64,000 nucleotides of DNA from Paludibaculum fermentans (GTDB lineage Bacteria; Acidobacteriota; Terriglobia; Bryobacterales; Bryobacteraceae), in assembly GCF_015277775.1 (NCBI RefSeq), contig NZ_CP063849.1, forward strand, positions 4,154,001-4,218,000, written 5' to 3'. Below are positions 30,342-37,693 of the stretch, piece after piece; position 1 is the stretch's first letter, and each line of letters opens with the position of its first letter. Under the pieces are notes generated by a model. It was given only the letters and a program-made list of their open reading frames with translations, ran no database searches and was not told the DNA's origin. The translations under genes were made by a program, and so were the position numbers.

Positions 30342-30716
30342 ATGCCACTCCTGTACTGCAAACCAGTAAGCGGTTTGGGCATCTTCGGCTACTGGATCGG
30401 ACAACTGGGGGACCACTACGAGCGCAAGACCGGCATGCACCTCTACTCCGGCACTCTCAACCTTGAGCTACCCGAGTCTGATTCGCTGCCACCCAATCCC
30501 CTTCGCCCGGAAGCGCATGAGTATGGCGGCCGCGTCTCTGTGAACATCGTGCCCTGCCTCATTCTCGGACGGCCCGCCTTCCTCCTCCTCACAGACCAGA
30601 ACGAAATCGGAACCGGCCACCATCCGCGCAACCTCATCGAAATCGCCACGGACTTAGGCCTGCGCGATGCCTATTCACTGCGGGATGGCGATCCGATCGA
30701 AGTCGAGATTCCATAG
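30342..30716 (+). CDS. DUF120-like protein resembling CTP-dependent riboflavin kinase
   Basis: 124 residues from the ATG at 30342; the open frame continues upstream but is Pro/Arg/Gln-rich and non-coding in style. The sequence follows the archaeal RibK order: KPVSGLGIFGYW at the start, then TGMHLYSGTLNLELP (compare the archaeal 'GFxPYxGTLN' turn), NIVPCLILGRPAFLLL, GTGHHPRNLIEIATDLGLRDAYSLRDGDPIEVEIP. Archaeal RibK converts riboflavin to FMN using CTP. The length (124 against about 130) fits the single-domain form without the HTH. Canonical bacterial enzymes are unrelated RibF proteins, so a bacterial member is notable. Activity is inference; it could also be a binding protein. Confidence 0.72.
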   Translation: MPLLYCKPVSGLGIFGYWIGQLGDHYERKTGMHLYSGTLNLELPESDSLPPNPLRPEAHEYGGRVSVNIVPCLILGRPAFLLLTDQNEIGTGHHPRNLIEIATDLGLRDAYSLRDGDPIEVEIP

Positions 30717-30969
30717 CCCGGACCGCCCGCTCGGGTACGCCGCACCCAATGTCAATCGTGGATCAATACCCGCGAGAGGCTCCGGCCCCACCCGGCGCGG
30801 GTACGCCGCGTAGGACACGAACCCTGTTTCAGGCCCCGTGCACTCTGGATCCGATCTCGACCCCGGCGAGCCTCGCCATCGGGACCCGGCAGCCCCGCAA
30901 AGAGCCTGCCCGGCAAAGGAAACGGTACCCCGGGTTTCCGCCACTCAACCCCCTGCAACTCCACGAGTC

Positions 30970-31278
30970 CTACCCCAGCATCACCTCCGCCGCCCAGATC
31001 CCAAGCGCGAGGCTGCAGAGAATCCAGATACCCAAACCCGCATACACCATCCGGGCGATCCTTTCCTGAACCACATCGGTGCGCCCTTCGATGCGGGCAA
31101 AAACCATCGCGCCGAACCTGTGCGCCAACCAGGAGCAGAGGAAGCCCAAGCCGGCGCCCACGACCAGAGCCAGCCCGTACCCAGCCCAATTTGCATGCGC
31201 CTGCTTCGCCACGCCGTAGGCGCCCATTCCAGGCATGACAAGGCACATGAGCAGAAGCAGATCCCATAGGCTCACCAC
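30970..31278 (-). CDS. 3-TM membrane protein, paralogue of the RHS5 partner (candidate orphan immunity)
   Basis: 102 residues from a GTG at 31278 with GGAGG 8 bases upstream. It has three membrane segments (about 5-25, 28-50, 75-98). It aligns over its whole length with the small protein at 36063-36377: LWxLLL..C, a shared ANWxGxxLAxVxGxxxGxxCxW block, then VxER and YA....W...W.A near the end. That relative sits directly behind a hydrophobic RHS tip, so this gene is probably an orphan immunity gene left after its toxin was lost. The 253 bases towards the DUF120 gene show no gene. Confidence 0.6.
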   Translation of the reverse strand: MVSLWDLLLLMCLVMPGMGAYGVAKQAHANWAGYGLALVVGAGLGFLCSWLAHRFGAMVFARIEGRTDVVQERIARMVYAGLGIWILCSLALGIWAAEVMLG

Positions 31279-31330
31279 GTCAGTTGCCTCCAATCCACAA
31301 ATGCCCCACCTCGGCCTCAGCCCCGGTCCT

Positions 31331-31602
31331 CAATGGAGCCCCCACGGCCCCCCTGACCGCCAAAGTGGAGGGAAGCGCCCCTGGACCGGAACACGTGGGA
31401 CGGCGGACCCCCTGGTCGGCGGGCGACCCCCTGGTCGGCCACCCGGAGGCTCATCGTAAACCACCAGCCTGATTTTCAACGGAGTCCCCCTGGCTCCCCG
31501 GGCCACCAAAATGATGGGAAGCGCCACTGGACCGGAGCACGTGGGACGGCGGACCCCCTGGTCGGCGGGCGACCCCCTGGTCGGCCACCCGGAGGCTCAT
31601 CG
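31331..31602. repeat. Two tandem copies of a ~126-bp repeat
   Basis: Copies lie at 31331-31456 and 31477-31602, separated by 20 bases. The last 86 bases of each (31371-31456 and 31517-31602) differ at only about two positions, while the first 40 are more diverged. Each copy contains two 12-mers GACCCCCTGGTC (31406, 31425, 31552, 31571). Nothing coding is convincing here. The repeat accounts for most of the gap between the membrane genes at 30970 and 31656. Confidence 0.85.
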
Positions 31603-31655
31603 CCACCCACCCATCCCCAGTCCCAGAGCGTGAGCGACGGGCTACCCGAACACCT

Positions 31656-32024
31656 TCAATGCAGGCCCACACCGGCCCTCGCCCGCAACGACCTGAGCAG
31701 CGCCCGCACCACCGCGGCGCTCGCCCAGAAAACCACTCCGCCATACAGGAGATTCACTAACACCCACGGGAAGGGGACCGCCATCAGGCTCCCGCCGATC
31801 AGCCACACCGAAAACACGAATCCATAAACGCAAAACACGCCGCCCGCCCACCTCTGCTTCAGCAGCAATCCGATCCCAAGAATGAGAAGAAACGCGCCAA
31901 GCACCCGGAAGGGCCGCAGTTCCGCTGCCCGGATCCCGGCCCCCTGCTGGCTGAGCCGAAAAACTGCAAAGCAGAAAGCCGCAAGGATCACATGCCCGGC
32001 GCCCAGCCAGCGAAACAGAGTCAT
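31656..32024 (-). CDS. Small membrane protein, unknown
   Basis: 122 residues from the ATG at 32024. Four hydrophobic segments lie at about residues 7-24, 40-57, 62-82 and 88-108, and the end is basic (ALLRSLRARAG). It has no recognised family. It sits in the RHS accessory region among relics, where small membrane genes are frequent, and may be another displaced immunity gene; there is no direct evidence. The 260 bases upstream (32025-32284) hold no gene I can support. Confidence 0.5.
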   Translation of the reverse strand: MTLFRWLGAGHVILAAFCFAVFRLSQQGAGIRAAELRPFRVLGAFLLILGIGLLLKQRWAGGVFCVYGFVFSVWLIGGSLMAVPFPWVLVNLLYGGVVFWASAAVVRALLRSLRARAGVGLH

Positions 32025-32284
32025 GCTTCCCCGTCATGGGTCCGTTCTCTCACGACTAGTTGACGGCCGCAGGGACAGAAGCGTGGAGGTCGCGTACCTC
32101 ACCAAAGCGCCCGGCAGCCCTCACCGACCTCCGCATGCATGGTCCGTGTCGCAATCGCAAAACCCGCACCTTGCGCACCTGCCAATGAGGGCCTCGCCCA
32201 GAGCCAACAACCACTACGCAGATCCACGGCACGCCGCCAAGCCTGGCAAGAGGCCGAGTTCACCAGGCCACCGCCCGGCCCGCT

Positions 32285-32466
32285 GCCAGCCGGACAACGT
32301 TCGGTTCGGCCATCGGATACTCAGCACCGTTGCCTCATCGCACAGCCGGCTTCACGGTGTCGTTCGAAATCGGATCAATGTCCGGTCTGTCAGGGCCCAG
32401 CCTCCCTTCTCATTCAGTAACAGCACCTGCTCGAAATTCGCAGTGCCCTTACCCGATAGAAGGGTC
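32285..32466 (-). pseudogene. 3' fragment of a YCF48/BNR-like gene
   Basis: This stretch is a diverged copy of 42030-42211, the 3' end and downstream flank of the exported beta-propeller gene at 42088. The minus strand reads LLSGKGTANFEQVLLLNEKGG then WALTDRTLIRFRTTP, against LLSGKGAANFEQVLLLNETEG and WVLTDRTLLRFRTTP in the intact copy. Only the last 38 or so codons remain. It shows that the propeller gene was also duplicated with the RHS array. Confidence 0.8.
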
Positions 32467-32725
32467 AGCGGACGGACCTCAACGCAATCATCCCAACTCC
32501 AAAGGCCAATCGAGCCGCAATCACGACGAGGATCCCTAGCGCTACTCCTTTCTTGTCTTTGGCTGTCAACACACAGAACGCCGTGAGGGTCCCAAAAATG
32601 ACCAGCTTGACCGCCCAAAGATGAACCGAAGGCTCCACCATCAGGGCAAGGATGCAAATTGTTGACAAAACGCCGAGAACTCCTCGAACGGTGTCACCTC
32701 GGCTAAGTGGATGATCTAGGGACAA
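32465..32725 (-). CDS. Small hydrophobic protein, unknown
   Basis: 86 residues if read from a TTG at 32725. Three hydrophobic stretches (about 14-31, 37-53, 60-80) are separated by a short basic loop (TAKDKKG). The weak start and the abutting pseudogene fragment make this uncertain. It could be a displaced small membrane (immunity-like) gene of the RHS region. Confidence 0.35.
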   Translation of the reverse strand: MSLDHPLSRGDTVRGVLGVLSTICILALMVEPSVHLWAVKLVIFGTLTAFCVLTAKDKKGVALGILVVIAARLAFGVGMIALRSVR

Positions 32726-32879
32726 GCGATGAGCCCCACACCATAGACGGAAACCTCATATAGCACTTTCCCCTTTGAAAACGTATTCAATAGCCCCCCG
32801 CCGTTCGCTCCGGAAGGCTGCTGGCAATGGATGCTGGAACCATCCCAGCCGGTGTCAAACAAGAGGCCATGCCCTCACC

Positions 32880-33003
32880 ATGGGCAGCCCTGCGCGACGG
32901 GAGCCGGCGCTTGGAGACCCGATGGATCAAGAAGAGTGAGCAGGTCATTTCCCACATAGGTGTATCCGATTCCATGATCCAGGATTCGCAGCTCCCCGCT
33001 AGC
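32880..33003 (-). pseudogene. RHS core relic (core/tip junction)
   Basis: The minus strand reads RASGELRILDHGIGYTYVGN followed by DLLTLLDPSGLQAPAPVAQG, then a stop. This matches the end of the RHS core found in the other loci (RASGGPxxPxSWNRYAYVxNDPVxLLDPTGR). At the DNA level it is closest to the RHS5 junction at 37100-37202. It is a decayed C-terminal core piece whose tip has been lost. The bases between 32726 and 32880 show nothing. Confidence 0.75.
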
Positions 33004-33720
33004 CCGGCATGGACCCCTGGACGAGCCGTGCCACAACCGTCCCCAACAGAAATGTCAATGCGAAGCTGACCGCAGGACGACGTCGATTTCCCATCGTGAG
33101 CGCAACCAGGGCAACTGAATAAAGACAAAGGGCGGCAGGATGCTGTTGCATCCGCACATAACGCGAAAGAAGGCTGTCGTTCATAGGCACAGCCCAGCTT
33201 TGCCAGGGAACCCGTATCAATACTCCGGCCAGCAGCCCGGCCACAGGGCTGAGCACAGTTGTGAATCGGGCCGCCTTGCCTGCCTTGCCCGGTTGAGCAT
33301 TACCATGGCTTCGAAGGCTCACTTCGCCCCGCCTCATAGAGGGGAGCATGCTCGACATAAATGCGGTTCTCCGAAACGGAACGAATCGCCCGGAACCTCT
33401 CTCAACGATGAAGAACAGAAGCCCAAACGGCGGCAGGAAAGCCGGAACCTGACGTATCCAAGGGCGGGCAGCAAGGAACAGCGCACATCGACGACGTCGT
33501 CTGGCAGCTTTCCCCATGAGACGAAATGCCGGTAGTAGCGATGCTCTCCCTCCAGGCGGATATCGGCCGCGCTGAGATACAAAGCGATGAGAACTGCGGG
33601 GAACACGGCCCAGGCCTTTTGCTCGTTTCCGAACAGGAGCACCGAGGTCATGCAGATACCCATCAAAGGGAGAAGGAACTTGAAAAGCGCTCGCATGGAA
33701 AGCGTTTCGTTTGCTGCCAT
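32999..33720 (-). pseudogene. Frameshifted membrane protein gene
   Basis: Read from the ATG at 33720 (GAGG upstream), the first ~90 codons give two membrane segments then ADIRLEGEHRYYRHFVSWGKLPDD and LLPALGYVRF, after which the frame degenerates. The neighbouring frame picks up FLPPFGLLFFIVERGSGRF and continues with hydrophobic segments (VLSPVAGLLAGVLIRV, PAALCLYSVALVALTMG, AVSFALTFLLGTVVARLV) to the stop at 32999. A net loss of one base near 33440-33455 explains it. The intact product would be about 240 residues. The family is unknown. Confidence 0.55.
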
Positions 33721-33785
33721 CCTTCTCACCTCTCGAATTCAGTCTATCCCGGCAAAACTCAACCGTCCGTCGCGACCCTTGGCCG

Positions 33786-34292
33786 TCACCCCCTCCGCGG
33801 TTTCCATAGAGCCTGGTAAGCCAAACGGCCCATCGCAAACAAGGGATTCGACAAAAAACGCAGCACCGGGGGAGAGAAGAGGTTCTCCGGCCGAAGCCCC
33901 CAATGGATCGTAATGTAAACACTACTCAATAAGAAGAGGCCATCGATGCAGGATATGACCATCCAAACAGCAAGAGGATCGTTCCCGCGCCCTGCCACAA
34001 CCGGCGCCACGAATCGAAACAGGAGATGGACGATCGCCACGAGGAAGAGCAGCCGCGCAATCCGGACATTGGTTCGCGTCGGAGCCACAACCGGACTCCA
34101 GAACTCCCGGCTCGGATAGATCTGAAACGTAGCGCACAGCACGCCACCATGGATAACAAACACCGTCAACCAGAAAGTCAGATCGCCTGGCAGCGCCTTC
34201 TGGGACGCAATCCAGAAGAACTGAAGCAAGAGCCCAAGCAGGGTTCCGACGAACCCGTAAAGGAACAGGAACAGCGCAATACACGCCTTCAT
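33786..34292 (-). CDS. 4-TM membrane protein, unknown
   Basis: 168 residues from the ATG at 34292 (MKACIALFLFLYGFVGTLLG). Membrane segments lie at about 3-25, 37-58, 77-98 and 107-130, and the tail is basic (YQALWKPRRG). The gene begins exactly where the RHS6 core homology stops, the position occupied by partner genes in the other RHS loci, but here no tip intervenes. It may be an orphan immunity gene or an unrelated passenger. Confidence 0.5.
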   Translation of the reverse strand: MKACIALFLFLYGFVGTLLGLLLQFFWIASQKALPGDLTFWLTVFVIHGGVLCATFQIYPSREFWSPVVAPTRTNVRIARLLFLVAIVHLLFRFVAPVVAGRGNDPLAVWMVISCIDGLFLLSSVYITIHWGLRPENLFSPPVLRFLSNPLFAMGRLAYQALWKPRRG

Positions 34293-34303
34293 GCGGACTC
34301 GCC

Positions 34304-35946
34304 CTCCGCCCCAACGGGTCATACGTGTAATTCTCTTCTTCCCCCGTCACCCAGTTGTGCTTCTGCGCCAGCCGCCCATCGTTGGCTGTCGACGAGTACC
34401 AGTAATTGATGTCCGTGCCCAGGCCCGTCTGCTCCGTCAACTGATTCCGGCCGTTGTATTGGAACGTCTCCAACCCCAGGCTCGCACCCGTAGGCAGATC
34501 CGTCGGGTAAGCCACGCTGACTGAAGTGGCCCGCATCGATGAAAGCATTTGCCCCGCGGGATTGTAAGTGGCTGAGTTCACCAAGTCCACGCCCGGGCCG
34601 CTGCCCGACGTGACCTTCTGCAGTTGGCCCATCGCGTCGTAGCCGTAGTTCAACGTCAGCCTCGGGAAGATGTCGTAAGTCGTGGGGGTGTTCTGGCGCC
34701 CGTATTGCGGGTAGACCAACTGGGTCACCTTGCCCTCGTTGTCATAAGAGTAGTCGACCGTCGGCGTCATGTACGAAGTCCCGCCGAAGTCAGAAGCCTT
34801 GCTCGTCAGCAGCCCCGCCGCCGTGTAGCTATAGTGCTCCGTCACCGCGTTCGGAATCGATACGGCAGCCAACCGCCCCCAGATGTTGCGCGTGGAAGAA
34901 CCGGCTCCGTCGTAGTCGTACGTGTTCGTAGTCCGCTGGTTCACGTCTTCCGCCCCAGTCGACACCGGATACCGCTTCACCATCGTCACGCGTCCATACG
35001 CGTCATAGACATTCTCGACCTTTTGGTTCTTCGCGTCCACCTTGGTCGCCAGCCGTCCCATCGAGTCATACGTGTAGGTGGTGGTGCCCGTCTCCGGCTT
35101 CGTCTCCGTCTGCAGCCGGAATGCCGAGTCATACCCAAACGTCCGCAACTGCGTTGTCGATCCGCGAGTCATCGACACCTGCGTCAGCTTGTCCGCCATG
35201 TTGTACGTGTAGAAGGTGTCCAGATCCGATCCGCCGGCCGGATTCTTCTCCGAAACCTTCGTCAGGTTCCCCATCACATCCACCGTGTGGATCTTGTAGC
35301 GGCCTGCTGGATCGGTCACCTTCACCGTGTTGCCAACATAGAGATAGGTCGTGTAGCCGGCATTCAACGGCGGAGTCACCTTCGTCGTTCGGCCCCGCGC
35401 GTCATACTCGTACTGCGTCCAGTAGACCGTTCCGCCCGTGACATAAGGCTGCGATACCCGCTTCACCTTGCCCACGGCAGAGCACGCGCACGGCCCGTAC
35501 TCGGTATCGACAATCGACACAACGGTGCTGCCATTGCCGCGTTCCACCTTCACCGGTCTGCCCAAACCATCGACCGTCGTCCGTACCCACTTCCCATTGG
35601 TCGTTGCCGTGCTGGTCGCCAGCGTGGATGAGGGTCCAGCGACAACGGCATTGGTGTACGCGTAATTCGTCACCGCCCCAAGCGCCGACGTGGTGGTCGA
35701 CGGCCGGGTCATTGAATCATAGGTGAACGCCGCGGTCGCCGAGTTCGGCCCCGTCGTCGAACTCAGCCCCAGAAAGGTATTGAACTGGCTGCTGCTCGCC
35801 AGATTTGACTCGCCATTCGGGGTCACCACCGAAGGCATCGTGTAGTGGCTGGCCGACGTCATCGAATAGTCCACGGCGATCCCGCCCACAGTCTGCGATT
35901 TCACCACGGTTCCGCCGATGTTGTAGCTGAGGCAAACTGGCGCCTT
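34304..35946 (-). pseudogene. RHS6: internal RHS/YD-repeat core fragment, no start and no tip
   Basis: About 547 codons of YD-repeat core from KAPVCLSYNIGGTVVKSQ to ENYTYDPLGR, nearly identical to the matching part of RHS2 and RHS1. Upstream homology ends abruptly at 35946. Downstream, homology ends at about 34304, and the open frame only continues as out-of-frame translation across the membrane gene at 33786-34292. There is no signal peptide, no core end and no tip. It could act as a recombination donor for the core. Confidence 0.88.
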
Positions 35947-36062
35947 AAGCATTGCCCTCAGCATCCTGTTCGGCATCCTGCCCCATATGGGCGTGATATA
36001 TCACCTCTTCAGCCGGTGCGCAGCACCGTGGTTGCCATTTGTCAATGAATACTGTGTCCGCA

Positions 36063-36377
36063 TCACTTCACAAGCCTGATGAAGGCGGTCGCAAGCCATC
36101 CGCTTGTGATCGCTGCGACGGTCATCCAAAGCACGGTGGAGGCGTACAACACTCCGAGGTATCGCTCGCGGACTCGCGTTGAACTCAACCCTGCCGCGTT
36201 TGCTGCAACCTTGCTTGCGATCCTTGTCAACGTCCACACGCAACACGCTCCGACCGCCGATCCAGCGACGATAGCGAGAGCAAAACCGACCCAGTTGGCC
36301 GCCGCAGCCTCAGCCGAATTGACCGCTCCGGCTATCGCCACAAGGAAGCAGATGCCAAGCAATAACGTCCAAAGCAC
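36063..36377 (-). CDS. 3-TM membrane protein, candidate immunity to the RHS5 tip
   Basis: 104 residues from a GTG at 36377 that shares its G with the TAG stop of the RHS5 tip (TAGTG), implying translational coupling. Three membrane segments lie at about 3-22, 28-50 and 75-98. It is a full-length relative of the orphan at 30970-31278 (shared ANWxGxxLAxVxG block). A small inner-membrane protein coupled to a hydrophobic toxin tip is the arrangement expected of an immunity protein for a membrane-acting toxin. Function is inferred from position. Confidence 0.6.
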   Translation of the reverse strand: MLWTLLLGICFLVAIAGAVNSAEAAAANWVGFALAIVAGSAVGACCVWTLTRIASKVAANAAGLSSTRVRERYLGVLYASTVLWMTVAAITSGWLATAFIRLVK

Positions 36378-37202
36378 TAGCAGCCCCCGGTCAGCGATTT
36401 TAGGAACTGTGCAATCCCTGAACCTGAAAAACCGGTTGCTGCTGCAGCCGCCGCTGCATCCGGGCCTGTTGCTAACCAATCTCCAACCGAGCCCTTGCCG
36501 GGATCGAAGTGATTCTGGATGTCTCGGCTAAAGCTCCATCCGCGAGTTGCCGGAGGATTAATGGCGTCACCAACTCGACCGCCAGTTCCCGAGCCAGCAA
36601 GAAAACCACCGGCGACGGATCCTACGTCATAGGCCAACCCCGCATAATTTCCCGACTGGGCATTATTGATGATGGATTTGCTTGTAAAGTATCCCCCGAC
36701 AGCCCCAGTCAGCAGAAGACCACCAGTAACTACTGCCGCTGGAACTCCAATCGTAGCCGCACCGATTGCAACACCTCCGACGACTAGTGCGGACGCCGCG
36801 CCGACTGCGATCCCCTTGCCTAGGCAAGGCAGTATCTGCTCTTTCTGCTTCGTGATTGCGCCACCGCCGCCACCTCCTCCACTTTCACCGAGGCCCGTGG
36901 TCTCGCTGCCGCCTTGTGGCAGCCAATCCCATGAGCTAGGGTCAGAGCCCTCGGGGGCGGATTCATTGGGCGGATCTGGATCTGCGAAGGCGTATACGTT
37001 CGATACCAACGTGTCTCCTCCTCCTCCTCCGATATCAGTACTGGCGGAACCATTACACGTAACGTCAAACCAGAGGCTATACCATACGACTGTGCACCCT
37101 TGTCCCGTCGGTGCCGCCGCTTGACGGCCGGTAGGATCAAGAAGACTGACTGGGTCATTTACCACATAAGCATACCGATTCCAGCTCTGCGGATCCGCCG
37201 GG
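36377..37202 (-). pseudogene. RHS5: orphan RHS tip with hydrophobic Gly-rich domain, cut by the IS
   Basis: The core end (SWNRYAYVVNDPVSLLDPTGR) is still readable up to 37202, where the ISKra4 element begins. The tip after LDPTGR is about 247 residues. It has a poly-Gly linker (SGGGGGGGAITKQKEQ), then a long Gly/Ala/Val segment (IAVGAASALVVGGVAIGAAT, VVTGGLLLTGAVGGYFTSK), a Gly-rich GSVAGGFLAGSGTGG and a short polar end. The hydrophobic segment resembles glycine-zipper or pore-forming domains. Without the upstream core it is not an expressible RHS protein, though a short frame from 37165 is open. Confidence 0.72.
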
Positions 37203-37294
37203 GTTGCGCGACACAGAAGTGGAGGTTTGTCGGGTTCCTTTTTTGTGGCTCGATTCTGAGCGTATGTGATACGTTCAGTCTAGGAGGCCTCATC

Positions 37295-37693
37295 ATGCTC
37301 CAATCCTTGCCGGATTTGGAAGATCAAAAACGCGCCCTGGCGCGCGCCATCTCTGCGTTGGGCGATTTCCGGCCCGGGTCCATCACCGGCATCGTCCGCC
37401 GCTGCGGCAAGCCCACTTGCCATTGCGCACGTCCCGGCGATCCGGGACACGGTCCCAACCTGCGTCTCACCTATAAACTCCAGGGCAAGACCTTCACCGA
37501 ATCCCTGCCAACGCCCGTCGCCGTGCGGAAAGCCGAAGCCGAGATCGCCGAGTTCCGCAAGTTTCAGGAACTCAATCACGCCTTCGTGCAAGTCAGCGAG
37601 CAGATCTGCCGCCTGCGGCCGGTGCAAGAGACTCTCACGCCGCAGGAAAAAAAACGGCCGATGCGATCCAGAGCGAAGTCGCCCAGGAAGTAG
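37295..37693 (+). CDS. ISKra4 family transposase, orfA
   Basis: 132 residues from the ATG at 37295 (TAGGAGG 7 bases upstream). It contains MLQSLPDLEDQKRALARAIS, then GIVRRCGKPTCHCARPGDPGHGPN with a CxxxxCxC cluster and KLQGKTFTESLPTPVAVRKA. This is the small N-terminal frame seen in front of ISKra4-family transposases. It ends QEKKRPMRS...PRK just after an A8 tract, where a -1 slip would join it to orfB. Confidence 0.85.
   Translation: MLQSLPDLEDQKRALARAISALGDFRPGSITGIVRRCGKPTCHCARPGDPGHGPNLRLTYKLQGKTFTESLPTPVAVRKAEAEIAEFRKFQELNHAFVQVSEQICRLRPVQETLTPQEKKRPMRSRAKSPRK
37647..37654 (+). promoter_or_regulatory. A8 slippery site for -1 frameshifting
   Basis: Eight adenines; the zero frame reads GAA AAA AAA CGG. 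A -1 slip on A-AAA-AAA makes the next codon ACG at 37654, and the new frame (ADAIQSEVAQEVGRLLQVVF) continues without a stop into orfB. ACGGCC right after the tract can pair with GGCCGT at 37693-37698, a possible stimulatory stem. Confidence 0.7.

Noticed and set aside
31331-31602. Possible CRISPR array
   Set aside because: Only two copies with a 20-base gap and long diverging halves; not the repeat-spacer pattern of a CRISPR, and no cas gene is nearby.
33721-33922. Upstream extension of the membrane gene frame (32999-33922 read as one 307-codon gene)
   Set aside because: Only the downstream part of this frame is coding-like. The part above about 33450 is antisense-style Arg/Ser/Gly sequence, and the true 5' half lies in the neighbouring frame.
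33922-34304. In-frame C-terminal extension of RHS6 as a new toxin tip
   Set aside because: It is the out-of-frame translation of a well-formed membrane protein gene on the same strand, and the RHS core end (DPxGL-type boundary) is missing.
34624-35631. Long plus-strand frames rich in Arg, His and Pro opposite the RHS cores (also at 48135-48905 and 54645-55784)
   Set aside because: They recur only because the RHS core recurs. They are antisense to well-supported YD repeats and have no ribosome sites or motifs.
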